Part shown: one piece after another, positions 32,879-44,227 of the stretch
Numbering within the stretch: position 1 is the stretch's first letter
Layout of the letters: every line of letters starts with the position of its first letter
From: Rostrohypoxylon terebratum
Taxonomy: Eukaryota > Ascomycota > Sordariomycetes > Xylariales > Hypoxylaceae
DNA length: 64,000 nucleotides
NCBI GenBank assembly: GCA_022497145.1
Contig: MU385884.1
Location: 241,031-305,030 of the forward strand
Reading direction: 5' to 3'
Made by a program: the position numbers and the translations under genes
Notes under the pieces: model-generated
Database searches by the model: none
Told to the model about the DNA's origin: nothing
What the model saw: only the letters and a program-made list of their open reading frames with translations

Positions 32879-34814
32879 ATGGAGACCGAAAAACGAGATG
32901 CACACGATGCCGAAAGGGGTCATAAATCCGTCGACGGCATAGATGTGGCTCATGACGAGACCTTTATATCGGATGCCAAGCACGCAGCAGCCGCCGAGCA
33001 GCAGATGACTCTTTTGAAAGCCATCAAGCTCTACCCGAAGGCGATCTCGTGGTCGGTCTTGCTGTCTTCCACACTAATTATGGAAGGATACGACCTCGCC
33101 CTTCTAGGTAGCCTCTACGCCTCGCCAGTCTTTAACCAGAAATTCGGCACATATAGCGCAGAGAAGGATAAATGGGCCGTCTCCGCAGCGTGGCAGTCAG
33201 GATTGTCTAACGGCGCACGCGCCGGCGAGATCTTCGGCCTTATACTAGCTGGCTGGGTTTCGGACCGGTACGGTTACAAGATGACCACAATCGCATCCCT
33301 GGTCCTGATGATCATGTTCGTCTTCGTCCTGTTCTTCGCACCCAACATACAAGTCCTTGTCGTTGGCGAAGTGCTATGTGGTTAGTAGTTATCCAAGCAC
33401 CAATCATCTGGCGCCAATCGCTGCCCCTATCTCAAATCTGACGGCTTTCAGGCATTCCTTGGGGCGCATTTCAGTCCGTTACCCCGGCTTACGCCTCCGA
33501 AGTTGCCCCCGTCGTCCTAAGACCCTATCTGACCACCTTCATCAACATGTGTTGGGTAATCGGCCAGTTCTTCGCAGCCGCTGTGAATAAGGGATCGGTG
33601 GGAAGGTCTGACGATTGGGCGTACAAGATTCCATTCGGAGTGCAATGGGTTTGGCCGGTGCCCATCCTTGTAGGGTTGTTTTTCGCCCCGGAGTAAGTTA
33701 ACTTCAGACCATTTGAAGCTTGGCGATTAATCTCCCTATCGTGTAGATCGCCTTGGTGGCATGTCCGGCACGGGAATCGCGAGGCTGCTAAAGCCTCTCT
33801 CCTGAGACTAACATCGCGAAACGACCCGAGTTTTAACGTGGACGAGACGATCTCCATGATCGAGCATACCAACGAGCTCGAGAAGCGGATCAAGGACGGT
33901 CTTACTTACCGAGATTGTTTCAAGGGCGTCGATCTGAGGCGGACGGAGATCGTCGTGGGTATCTGGCTCGTACAGACGCTCGGCGGCCAAAATCTGATGG
34001 GCTATTTCGCATATTTTCTGTAAGGTTACACCCGTTGCCGCGACCCTATGCGACGTAACCAGGCACGCCAACGTACATGCTAACCAGTCACAGAACCCAA
34101 GCGGGAATGGAAGCGTCGAATTCCTTTTCCCTCTCCATGGCACAATACGCTCTAGGGATGGTAGGCACGGCTGGTTCCTGGTTCCTCATGTCCCGCGTCG
34201 GCCGACGGACAATACATTTTAGCGGACTTTGCTGTCAGCTTCTCATCTTAATCGTCGTCGGTTCCTTGTCGTTTTCCAAAACTAACGGTTCCGTATGGAC
34301 GATCGGCGCGATGCTAATCGTCTTTACGTTTGTGTACGATTTTACCGTAGGACCGGTCACGTATTCGTTGATCTCCGAGTTATCTTCGACGCGACTGAAG
34401 GCTAAGACGATCGTCCTCGCGCGAGCCGGCTATAACGCGAGTAACATCTTCGTAAATGTCATGACTAACTACCAGCTCTCATCGACAGCGTGGAACTGGG
34501 GCGCGAAGACGGCCTATTTCTGGGCGGGAACTTGTCTGTTGTCCACGATTTGGGTGTTCTTTCGATTGCCTGAGCCAAAAGGTACGGTTTCTTCAATTTC
34601 TACTCCAATGAGTCCCCAACCGCGTGCTCAACCTCGAAACTAATTATCATTTTTTACCAATACAGGAAGGACGTATGCGGAATTAGATCTACTTTTCGAA
34701 CAGAAGATCCCGGCACGGAAGTTTGCCGAGACAAGGATAGACCCCTTCTCGCATCATTTGGGTCACGAACTCGAAAAGGTATCCGAGAAGAATCTAGGAA
34801 AAGATATAGAATAG
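32879..34814 (+). CDS. MFS sugar permease, alpha-glucoside (MAL) type
   Basis: Model: exons 32879-33380, 33452-33692, 33747-34019, 34094-34581, 34666-34814; phases consistent, 550 aa. A hydrophilic N-terminus of about 60 residues precedes twelve predicted membrane segments. Motifs include LIMEGYDLALLGSLYASPVF in TM1, GWVSDRYGYK after TM2, CGIPWGAFQSVTPAYASEVAP, and the LPEPKGRTYAELDLLFEQKIPARKF tail, which carries the sugar-porter PExxG(R)T motif. TM1 MEGYD is typical of fungal maltose/alpha-glucoside proton symporters. Starts 935 bp from the divergent maltase, so it very likely imports that enzyme's substrate. Four short introns, all phase-correct. Substrate specificity within disaccharides cannot be read from sequence. 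Confidence 0.92.
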
Positions 34815-35022
34815 GTACATAATATTTACATTCCTAGGTCTGAAGTATATTATATTTTAATAGCACGTTTATTATTTGGGTACATACTAGCATCACTTCA
34901 AACAACCCTATCTTTTTCACCGTGATTATCATGGATATTTAGCATTAAGCTAAGCGTCCTACTACAAGAGGAAGCCGGCCTCGTGCTCCTCAGGTATTCG
35001 TTGTCGTAAGGGAGTCAACATG

Positions 35023-36654
35023 TCACCTCGTAACCTCTAGCGCCGCTGCCATTGTCGGTAACGTCTGTTGGATGTGCTTCACTAGCAGTGCGTCGTATAC
35101 CGTCACGCCACCAGGTAATTGTAGGATCAAACGTCTTACGTACTTCAGGTCGCCCTCGGCTGCCGCCTTCGTCACTCGTACGGGTACGCGGGCGAGCACG
35201 TTCACGACCGCGCAGGATATGTCGAATAGCTTCTCCGTTATGCCCGCGCCGTGCACCTGGATGCTGTGGATGGGCAAGTCGCGAGTCGACAGCGTCAGGT
35301 CCTTGGCGACGTCGAGGGGGTAGTGGTAGGTACGGCTGCTCTGCGCGCTCTGTTCCGAGAGGTGGCCTAGGCGCAGGCGTAGTTGCCAGAGGACGATGCG
35401 CAGCCAGAGTTGCGTTACGCGAAGGTTGGCCTTCTGCGTCGGGAGCAGGTCGGACGGGCACGAGTGGTTCAGCGCCGTGTTGATGGATATCTCGACGTCG
35501 TCGAGAGATTCGTGGGCTAGCGTGCGGGATACCGTCTCCTGGTTGAGCAGGGCTATGAAACTCGTATCCAAGCCTCGGAAGAGGGCGGCTAGGCACCGGA
35601 AGCCGCAGAGCGACCGGTCGTCGCCGTCGTCGCTGGATAGTGAGAGCCCGAAGCCGTTGGTGGTGACTTGAAGGGTGATGGGGCGTCGGTACCGGATTGC
35701 GTGAGACCTCTCCGAAACTAGCAAGACCCAGAATAACCGCTCCGCGAGGGACCGTGAGAGGCCATCCATCGTATCAGGTTTCACCAGAATAAAAAGCGTC
35801 GCCGCCTCGCGCAAGAAGAAGAACGCTTGCGAATGGTGAGATAGGCTAGCGTGGCACGCGTAGATGAAGAATACGAGTAGAACAGAGTCTAGACACGGGT
35901 TTGACCGGCGTGCTAGATGGCGATGCGCCGCTAGGGCCTCCTCGAGCAGTAGCCAACCATACGCGACGTTGTTCTCGGCTGTGACGAACGGTCCGAAGTA
36001 TTTGTCTCGGGGGTCCTCGACTTGCAGCGTCACCATGGCGCATAACCCAAGCAAGACGCAGTAGGCCTCGCTCTCGGAAGGGGCTCGCGTCCTAAGATTT
36101 GCGACATACTCTGGCGTTAAGATCGGGATGGTCGGGGCAAGACGCTCAAAGAAGCGTCCCGAGCAATAGTCGATAACTTGGCAAGGTAGCAAACCGGCCT
36201 TCCTCTCGAAAGACTCTCTCGAGAAGCTGGTGAACGACTGGGGGCTCGTAGGTAATTCCAAGTTCATAAGAAGAGGATGAGGCGCAGTGTCCAAAGAATT
36301 CGCAGCTCCGTAAATGCGCATCGGGGTTTCGGCAGACTTCAATATCTGAGAAGACGGGTTCTGGGACGGCGCCCGGGGCTGAAATACAAATCCGCCACAC
36401 TCGTCGGAAAGTCCGGCCCTGGTGCAACGCCGGCACGGTCGCGAATCGCTACAGGCCTTTTGGAGCCTCCTGCATCGTTGGCAGGCGCGGGCAACTTGCA
36501 CCCGTTTCGCACGCGGCGGAGCTATGGCGCCTCTATCACCTTCTCTAGCCAGAGCTGCATGTGACTCGGGTGCGGCGGTAGCACTAGCGGCAGAGACAGC
36601 AAGGCTGGAAGAATTCGTATCTCGCTGGCCTTCCTGTGCGGGTAACGATGTCAT
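35023..36654 (-). CDS. Zn2Cys6 transcription factor of the maltose-like cluster
   Basis: Single exon, 543 aa from the first in-frame ATG at 36654 (MTSLPAQEGQ); the frame upstream of it has no ATG. The binuclear zinc cluster lies at residues 58-86: ACQRCRRLQKACSDSRPC continuing to RRC and DEC, spacing C-x2-C-x6-C-x5-C-x2-C-x8-C. The remainder matches a fungal-specific regulatory middle region: VLLVFFIYACHASLSHHSQ, the aromatic stretch AERLFWVLLVSERSHAIRYRRP, and LDVAKDLTLSTRDLPIHSIQ. It sits about 210 bp from the 3' end of the permease on the opposite strand. Nuclear; probably binds CGG half-sites and activates the neighbouring maltase and permease genes. Being the local regulator is inferred from context, as in the yeast MAL loci. 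Confidence 0.88.
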   Translation of the reverse strand: MTSLPAQEGQRDTNSSSLAVSAASATAAPESHAALAREGDRGAIAPPRAKRVQVARACQRCRRLQKACSDSRPCRRCTRAGLSDECGGFVFQPRAPSQNPSSQILKSAETPMRIYGAANSLDTAPHPLLMNLELPTSPQSFTSFSRESFERKAGLLPCQVIDYCSGRFFERLAPTIPILTPEYVANLRTRAPSESEAYCVLLGLCAMVTLQVEDPRDKYFGPFVTAENNVAYGWLLLEEALAAHRHLARRSNPCLDSVLLVFFIYACHASLSHHSQAFFFLREAATLFILVKPDTMDGLSRSLAERLFWVLLVSERSHAIRYRRPITLQVTTNGFGLSLSSDDGDDRSLCGFRCLAALFRGLDTSFIALLNQETVSRTLAHESLDDVEISINTALNHSCPSDLLPTQKANLRVTQLWLRIVLWQLRLRLGHLSEQSAQSSRTYHYPLDVAKDLTLSTRDLPIHSIQVHGAGITEKLFDISCAVVNVLARVPVRVTKAAAEGDLKYVRRLILQLPGGVTVYDALLVKHIQQTLPTMAAALEVTR

Positions 36655-37468
36655 GTCCAACTTTTGACGCGCTGAGAAGGAAGACGACGTATGTAAGACG
36701 ACAGGATAGCAGGTAGGTCTGCCATGAGGCAACTTGGAATTGTTGCAACGAGGATAAGTATTTGGATAATATGACCGCTACTCACTCACACTGTCACTTT
36801 ATGCTAAGGGGGGTTTACTATAGGTCTAGGTTGGTAGGATTAGGTCTGAGGGCAATTGGAGGTTAGCAGCTTAGGCAAGGTCCCCATCCTATGTAGTATG
36901 TATGTGCTTGCAAGCATGGATCTAATCCCATGCTTGGAAAGACTGTGGGGTAGAGCCAATGGTCGACACCTATTACATCGTCCCCTTACCCCAGGCCAAG
37001 CCCTCGACGACACGCCAGCAAGGGGAAATGCTACGACTAAAAGGCCGAGATCCCCTGATCAAGAGTACTACCTACGCTCGACGTTCAGCTGCCGAACCAC
37101 TCGTGGCGCGCGGCGAATCAGCTAAGTGGCCGAACAGCAGATTTCACCGTGCTACGTCTGCGGCTTTGCCATAATCGGCAAGGCAGGTTAGTGTAGAGAT
37201 ATTATCGTAAAGAGGTGGTTAGTGTCTATTTTGCCATCCATGAATGTCTTCTTATGCGCATTGTAATATACATCTAGTACACATATATAAGGGTTTTTAC
37301 GTTGTGACAACGCAAACTGCAAGTCGCAAGTCGCAATTAATAGTCTGCCGCAAGTCTGCCGCACGTCTGCGTAAATCCGGGGTATCCGCTCGTCAACCGA
37401 GGGTTGGGCGATCGCGTGCAAAAGTTCTCGCCGTCTGGCTAGCCCTCGAGCTAGTTGTCTACTATAGT
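36655..37468. other. Spacer between regulator and MIA40
   Basis: Promoter side of the Zn2Cys6 gene and 3' side of MIA40, with a CAAGTCGCAAGTCGC-type short repeat near 37317-37345. No gene seen. Confidence 0.5.
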
Positions 37469-38523
37469 CTATCGTTGCGCCGGAGGAATGTTCTGCCTCT
37501 CCGTCTCCTTAGCTAAAGTCGCAGCCTCCGCATCTGCCGACTCGGCTTCGTTAGGGGCAACCGTCGTCTGTTTTGATTTAGTTGGCCTAGACGCGGTATC
37601 GTGACCTTCTGGAGCGGTCGTTTTCGCTACCGTAGTTTCTTCGGCGGCCTCGGTGGGATCCTCCGCGGGTGCCTCTTCCTCGTCTAGTTCTTCCCCGTAG
37701 ACTTCGGGGTGCAGTCGGAAGCAATCTTGCATGTGTCTGCCAGGCGTTAACTTCAACTTCAACTTCAAATACTATGGATGTGGATTGGTGTGCAGATTTC
37801 CCTAATACGTACTGGAACTTGTCAATGCAGTCCATCCCCTTTGGCTCTTCCTTAGAATAGACGAAGCAGCTGAATGCTGCTTTAAACTCTTCGCCGCAAG
37901 GGCCGTGAGCCATGCCGCCTAAGCACGGACAGTCCCAATTAATTTCTCCCGTCTCCGGATTGAACGCGCCCTGCTGGCCTGCCTCCTCTTCTAACGCTTC
38001 GGGACTTCCCTCCGGAGGAGGAGCCTGCGCGTCTGTCTCGACGTCCTTGACGGGGGCGGAAGGTGAAGTTTCTACGGACAGGCTGGCTGTCGCTAGTTCG
38101 GGAGTTGACGGGGCTTTTCGTAATCGTGCTTCGGCCTCCCGACGCTTCTGGGCGACTACAGCTTCTACGGTGGGGAGATCCTCATCCGAGAATTGGGGAG
38201 GTGGCGGTATTGTTGTCGCTGTGATCCGTAAACACAATACTTGTTAGCCTATTTTGTAACAGACACTATATAAATACGTATATATATATACGATGCAGGG
38301 CGAAGATTTCCATACGTAGTGGTTCTTCTGCGAAGACCGCACTCGTGCTGTACCAATATACCGCACCAGCGGCCAGACCCCATCTCGCTGCCGCGCTCTT
38401 CCAACTTCGTTTCTTGCCGGCCGGAGGTGTCGTCGAGGCAAACCGTCGTCCGCCATATGAGATCGTAGTCTGTCTGAAGGCATTTGCGACTCGCGGCGTT
38501 GACCGCAAAGCAGATCTATACAT
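37469..38523 (-). CDS. MIA40: Mia40/Tim40, intermembrane-space oxidoreductase
   Basis: Model: complement(37469-37736, 37813-38218, 38316-38523), 293 aa, phases consistent. N-terminus [18 protein letters not shown] is a mitochondrial presequence with R and S but few acids, followed by a membrane anchor [17 protein letters not shown]. After an acidic linker comes the catalytic CPC motif (Cys166/168, in WDCPCLGG) and twin CX9C motifs (177-187 and 200-210). The second CX9C is split by the last intron. The C-terminus is acidic and A/T/E-rich. Mia40 oxidises incoming small Cys proteins in the intermembrane space and is reoxidised by Erv1. All catalytic and structural cysteines are present. The last intron carries an AACTTC repeat. 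Confidence 0.96.
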
Positions 38524-39239
38524 AGTGGCGGCGGATTTCGAAACTGAGAGAAAATCGCCAAAAACTAAATGAAAGTATGGGATGACAGGCGATATCCCGA
38601 TATCCCGAAGAAGGGAAAAGGTGTGTTCAAGGACCGATGTGGGAAAGTAACGACAATGAAAAATGGGTTGTCACTTGGAAGTTTACCAAAAATCGTCCCT
38701 CTATTATTAATGGATTTAGGTATTGCTTCGTAGACGGTAGTACCTACCTCTAGGTAGTAAATTTTTCTAGGTGCACTGCAAAGTTCAGATCTGGAACAGA
38801 TCGATTGGATAAAATAGGTACGTACTTTATACGTAATACTAGTACATCGCATAATCGCCCTATTAGATACATGTACGTAAGTACCTATTAAACTTTCGAT
38901 CCACACAAAGTGGTCAGTGCGCTCAGCCTCAGCATGAGGTGACGTTATTGGTATCACCAATGCTCAGTGCTCACCTCAACGGACCTTCCCGGTGTAGCTT
39001 AGACTAAGGTTAAGGCAGGTCATCCCGAGCGTCATTTTAGATCTACCTAGTAACATTGAAAGATGTATTAAATCAATCTTTCCTGCATCTTTATTTTTGG
39101 TATGTGGTTGAACGGGCGTGTTAATATTTCACATATTTTCTTATAATTAAAACCCATACCTAGTACTTTTATTTCATTAAGTTACATCTATATAAGTGTG
39201 TTTTAATTTGGCATTGAAAGAATAAGAATAATCGCTACA
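38524..39239. other. AT-rich divergent promoter between MIA40 and the thiamine kinase
   Basis: Shared upstream region, AT-rich toward 39200, with AGGTAGTA-type short repeats near 38740-38760 and 38820-38885. No gene seen. Confidence 0.5.
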
Positions 39240-40238
39240 ATGGATTTGACAACAGAAAAAACCACCGAATGGCATCTTATCAGGCAATTCTCAAATTATC
39301 CAGGATACGAATTTGCATTGGTTATTCTAAACCAGCCAATCATAGACGAGGACTTGTTCAAAGATATTTGGAGTATAGGTAGGTATCCTCCTTAGCCATC
39401 CAAGTTTTAAGGTCGTGGATCTAGAGGTGCTAAATTGGTCTGACAGCGAAGACCTGTGTCGCTGCCGACGGCGGCGCCAACCATGTTTATAACCTCAATA
39501 AAAAATCTTCACGGAGAGGGAGCCATGGTACCTCTCCCGCTGGTGATTATGTACGTCCGAGATTACAGAATATGCGCTGCGCTTAACCGAGTCTTTGGCC
39601 TACTGTCCGACGTTAGGTATGCTAACACATATATCGAGGCAAACCTTGGCACAATAATTGGCGACTTAGATTCACTATCCGACGAGGCTAGGACGTTCTT
39701 CACCACTCAGTCGGCTACTTGCACCATCATTCATGATCCAGATCAATATTCTACCGATTTTACCAAAGCTGTCAGACTAGTTCGCAAAAAGTTTCCAGGT
39801 AAGGACATTGTATGTATGGGTGGTCTTGGGGGACGGGTAGATCAGGGATTAAGTCAGATACATCACTTGTACCTTTTCCAGACCTCGCCAACCTACGCAG
39901 ATGGCAAGATGTTTCTCCTCTCCGGCGAGAGCTTGTCCTTCCTCCTCAAGGCCGGGAAGCACCGCATCCATGTGCGCGAGCCTGATGCTAGTGTCGGCAA
40001 CTTCGTCCGCATGAGCGGTGACCCGTTTGCTAAATACGTCGGCATCATCCCGATCAAGGAGCCGAGCACCATCACGACCAAAGGTCTCGAATGGGATGTT
40101 AAGGATTGGCCAACCGAGTTTGGAGGCCAGATGAGCACAAGTAACCACGTGTTACCGGAGACTAAGGTAGTCGAAATCGAAACTACGAAGGATGTGCTTT
40201 TCACTATCGCTCTGAAGCAGGCGGCAGAAAGGGGCTGA
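39240..40238 (+). CDS. THI80: Thiamine pyrophosphokinase
   Basis: Model: exons 39240-39378, 39447-39550, 39639-40238, 280 aa, phases consistent. Starts MDLTTEKTTEWHLIRQF. The family motifs are present: VAADGGANHVY at about 51-60, TIIGDLDSLSDEA at about 86-98, then DPDQYSTDFTKAV, VCMGGLGGRVDQGLSQIHHL and the C-terminal LEWDVKDWPTEFGGQMSTSNH. TPK transfers a pyrophosphate from ATP to thiamine to make the cofactor TPP, in the cytosol; it acts as a dimer with the Asp-rich loops binding Mg and ATP. The second intron starts GTACGT and is placed at 39551-39638 because only that acceptor keeps the frame; the skipped piece otherwise reads through a stop-containing frame. Confidence 0.93.
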
Positions 40239-40492
40239 GCAAATCGGTGCTGCGGCTGAAGAGAAGACCTTGGATAACTTTGTATAGAATAATTTTGTGT
40301 TAGACCTGTGATAAACGGGAATCTATGCCGGAAAGGCAGGATCGATTTCCCAAACGCGATAAATCGAACATTTTGATTAACAAGACACCTGAACGCCTCG
40401 CTAGAAGTGACATAGATCCTCAACATCCGCCCTCGCGCACTGCGACATGCGAACTACAAACCACGCCACGGAACACAACCAGGGGCCACATT

Positions 40493-41300
40493 TTATCGGA
40501 GAAAATGCAGACACAGCCAGCAAAAGGCGAAAAATACCACCACGCCACCCCAGAAGATCCACTTGTCCTGCTTAGCCCTCCTCTCGATCATGCGTATGGT
40601 GTCTCCGCTGACGCCCAGCGTGTTGGCGACGCTGTACAGCCTCTTCTGCGTGTTTTTCAACATTTCCCGCTGCGTGCCCAGGTCTCCGAGCACGGCTTGG
40701 CCGCGCGCAATATATTCGTCCAGCGCGTTGTTGGTGTTAGCGAAGAAGGTCTGTTCCCGTAACGCATGCGACTCTCGAGTGTAGTCGTTACTGCCCATGC
40801 TCAGCTGACCTCCTCCTCCTCCGCCGCCGCCACCACCGTACCGATTCGGGGGGATCGAAGGAGAAGTATTCGGCGGCGTATTCGCGTACGGGTTCTCGGG
40901 GGTCGCGGTGGCGAAGGGCCTCCGACCGAGAAGATCGGATCGGTTTTGCGAATGCAGCGCATCCTCGCGCCGCGACTTCAGTTCGTCTAGCTGCGTTCGA
41001 AACGACGAGAGCTCAGAGCGGAAGTTCTTGATCCGTTCGTAGGCTTTCTCCTGCTTCGCCGGGTTCAGCTCTCGCTTCGCTAGCGCATTGTATTCGTCTA
41101 GTGTTCGCGAAAACGCCGTTAGGGAGGCGGACAGGGAACCTAGAGCCGCGGGCGTGGGAGCGTCGTCGGGAGAAGAGGTGATGCTGGTGAGGTCTCGTTT
41201 TATAGAGGTGGACTGCTTGAGCGCCGAGTTGAATTGGGTATTCTAGTAGAGGTCAGACCATGATACGCTCCAGGTTGGTTTATAGGAGACTCTTGACCAT
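40493..41300 (-). CDS. BOS1: Bos1/membrin, ER-Golgi Qb-SNARE
   Basis: Model: complement(40493-41242, 41298-41300), 250 aa. The first coding exon is the ATG alone; a 55-bp intron (GTCAAG...CTCTACTAG, branch-like CTGAC) follows, and exon 2 begins NTQFNSALKQSTSIKRDL, the conserved fungal Bos1 N-terminus. The middle contains RTLDEYNALAKRE, KNFRSELSSFRTQLDELK and a polyglycine run. The SNARE motif lies at about 170-225 (YIARGQAVLGDLGTQREML), with a central-layer glutamine. The tail anchor is KWIFWGGVVVFFAFCWLCLHF. Bos1 pairs with Sed5, Bet1 and Sec22 in ER-to-Golgi fusion. Without the one-codon exon, exon 2 is preceded in frame by a TAG. Confidence 0.92.
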
Positions 41301-42708
41301 TTTCGCGGTTGGTATGAGACGTGTTATGCGTTTGCTTTCTGTTGATCGACCTGGCGGGCTGGCGGGCTGGCAGACTGGCAGACTAGATGAATTACCTAGC
41401 AGATAGGATTATCATGAAGTAGAGACTGCGTGACAAAACAACTTGAAGATGAATAGAAAGTGCTTGGTCTATCAAATATGGAATGATATTATAAGAAAGT
41501 AAGTGAGAATAAAATAGTTAGTAGAACCTAAAAATGACGGAGTGTCGTAGTTGCGATCTATGTAGTTATCCTGTGTAGTTACCTAATTAAGTTAGTGCCT
41601 AGTAGCTACCTACAGTACGAAGCGAAGTAACACGTAGCTTAATAAAATACTACCTCTTTAGTAATATGTAATTAGTACGAAGTACGTCTCGCATTTTTTA
41701 CTTGCATTAAAAGAATTTGTACACTACTAATATGTATGCCATACAATGCACCAAGTATTAGGTACATGTACATAATAGTAGTTGTACATGCATACATGAT
41801 AGTATGTAATTAAAGCGCCAATCAAGTTTTATCGGAACAAACATTCCCACCAACCCGGCCTTTAGTATTAAGTTTGTACGTACTCAGATATAGATTCCTC
41901 CATTTTCAACATTTTCACAATCGCTGTCGGGAACGACACTTTTAACGAGACATGTCAGCGATGAGATCGTTTGTTAATAATTACCTCGGTATACTACTTA
42001 TGTACAGTATATGTAGGTACGTACTACCTGCGCACGAATAACTGTTATCTCGGCTGCTCGGTTACAGAGACAACAAAACAGAAAGAAGAATAGACGATGA
42101 TACACTGAAGTCCGTGAGCAAGAGTTTCTCGGTCGATATCTCCGCAGCCATACTAGCTTCGTCCAGCTTCCCCGCATGCAGTTAGTTTCCTTTACGACAG
42201 ACTGGGGTTTCCAATGGTACTATCAACAGCAACATTGAACCCCGAGGTCGTCAACCAAGGTTGAAAGGTCCAAACTCCAGAGTACTTACTACTATGTAAT
42301 TACATAGTATTGTACATAGCAACATTGAATAGCTTACCTAGTAGGTATAATGCCATGGATCCATACTACATAGTATTATCTGTACGACGTATTACGCAGT
42401 ATTATGCGGTATGCCTCTTGTAGATCTTTTTCCTCTCCCCCTTGGGCTCGCGATAATCATATACACTACTATGTACCACCTCCCCCGGCATCCCTGATAT
42501 CTAGGTCCTAGTACTATGTACCAACCCGGCTCATACAGGAATGAAATTGAGCCTTCAAAATCCTACATCATCCCTTATCATCCCTCTCTCTTACTCATTC
42601 CACATCTCTCGACATCTCTTACTGGTGTGGCCTATTTGCCGCCGTCCGATCGTTTCAATCCTTCTCAATCCAATTCGCTCCTTAATAACGTAAACATCAA
42701 TATAATGT
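41301..42708. other. AT-rich spacer with short palindromes
   Basis: Promoter side of BOS1 and upstream region of the membrane-protein gene. Starts with a CTGGCGGG/CTGGCAGA minisatellite (41351-41385), then AT-rich DNA with many GTAC-, CTAGTAGG- and TACTATG-type short palindromes. No gene seen. Confidence 0.5.
41351..41385. repeat. CTGGCGGG / CTGGCAGA minisatellite
   Basis: Four head-to-tail 8-bp units, two of each variant, upstream of BOS1. Confidence 0.85.
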
Positions 42709-43831
42709 ATGCCGCTCGGCAATGAGCAAACACGACGCTCAGCACGCCCCATGGAACCCGACAGCCCGGAGACCAGCGTCTCGGGTCGCCCGAATCCAAC
42801 ACATCCACCCCAGCGAACGATAACCGGACCTGGGGCCGTACCTCGTGCTAGCCTGACCGGCGTAACTACGAGCATCACGGCAGGCCCGGCGAACAGGGCC
42901 GCGAACAGGACGTCGACGTTCGAATTCCGCGGTTTCGACTTCTTCGCCAACCGCGACTTCAACGAGTTGAAGAACGCGTCGCGCGCGTACTTCGCGCCCG
43001 TGGACGGCCCTGAAAAACACCAACGTCTGCCCTCGACGTGGCTAGGCGACGCGACGCCGCCCGCCAGCCCGAGACCGTCTAGGGAGGTGCGTGCGATAGG
43101 AGGTGGTATCGGGGGAGAAAGGCTTCTGCCTCCCCTGGGTGCTGGACAGGCCCCTCCCGACGAGAAGAGAGTGTTCGGGTTAAGGAGGGTCCAATTCTGG
43201 TGGCTCGCGGCTTTGATAACGCTGCTGCTGATTGTCGCGATCGGAGTCGGCGTTGGAGTGGGGGTCGGCAAGGGAGCGTCTCAAAGCTCCACCCAAGCCC
43301 AGGCTCAAGCGGGCGCCGTGTCGAGGTTCGTCAAGTTCCCACCGACTTACACTACTAGATAGCGTACTCTCTGTCAACGTTCGCCGGAGCTTACCAAAGT
43401 TTTCTAGCTCGTCCTCTACGTCTTCGCTGCCGGGTTCGAGTGCGTCGGCAGCGATCGGGACACCGACGACCCAATCTAGCTCGTCGACGACGAAGACGTC
43501 GGCTACTTCCGCATCGACAAGCAATCCAGAGGGGAAAATCGACTGCCCCGCCGCCAACGGGACTACCTACCAAGTTCCAGGATCAAATAAACAGTTCTTG
43601 CGAATCTGCGGGATAGACTACAGCGGCAACGAGGCCACCGATCTGCGACAGGTGCCTACGGAGAGCATGCTAGACTGCATGAAGAACTGTGCAGGGACTA
43701 GCGGGTGTACAGGCTGCGGCTGGGGCTACATCCAAGGGGACAGCGGTACCCAACATACATGTTGGCTTAAAGGGGGCTTGAAGAAATCTCACGAGGCTGA
43801 TGTCAACTGGGCTTTCGCTATACTTACATGA
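42709..43831 (+). CDS. Single-pass membrane protein with C-terminal cysteine-rich (PAN/Apple-like) domain
   Basis: Two exons. Exon 1 starts at ATG 42709 (an in-frame ATG at 42751, MEPDSPETS, is an alternative). It encodes a hydrophilic cytosolic-type segment with EFRGFDFFANRDFNELKNAS, then a membrane segment FWWLAALITLLLIVAIGV followed by glycines. The intron is ambiguous: 43326-43407 or 43318-43399, both phase-correct. After it come a Ser/Thr-rich, probably O-mannosylated stalk and a domain starting CPAANGTTYQVPG and holding at least eight Cys, including CMKNCAGTSGCTGCGW and TCWLKGG. That is typical of PAN/Apple-like extracellular modules that bind glycans or proteins. Likely a plasma-membrane or wall-facing type II protein; function unknown. 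Confidence 0.75.
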
Positions 43832-44227
43832 CGTGATAGGGAAGCACGAGGTATGTAGGCGGAGAAGACTGGGTACGAAGGTCTACGTAATAGCACCGAT
43901 CAGGTATGTTCTAATATGTATGGATATTTAAAATATAGATGTATGATACCCTGCGCACTAAGCGGCCTACCAAACCAACTTGTACTTTGGGTTTAATGCT
44001 TCATCACAAACGTGGATGTAGGATGATCAAATTTAAGAGCGTCCAAGTTTTGCACAGTACGTGATATAAATCCGAAGTACAAATTTAGTAGTATATAATT
44101 TTGACGGAAAAAATGCCACATATAACGCTATATAGACCTCGATCACTTGTATGAGAGTCAGATCGGAACGACCAGAACAGAGAGATTTTCATTGTCGCTA
44201 CTCCATTTTATTCGCTAGACATCAACA
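43832..44227. other. Convergent 3' spacer
   Basis: AT-rich 3' flank shared by the membrane-protein gene and the thiolase gene; nothing else seen. Confidence 0.5.
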
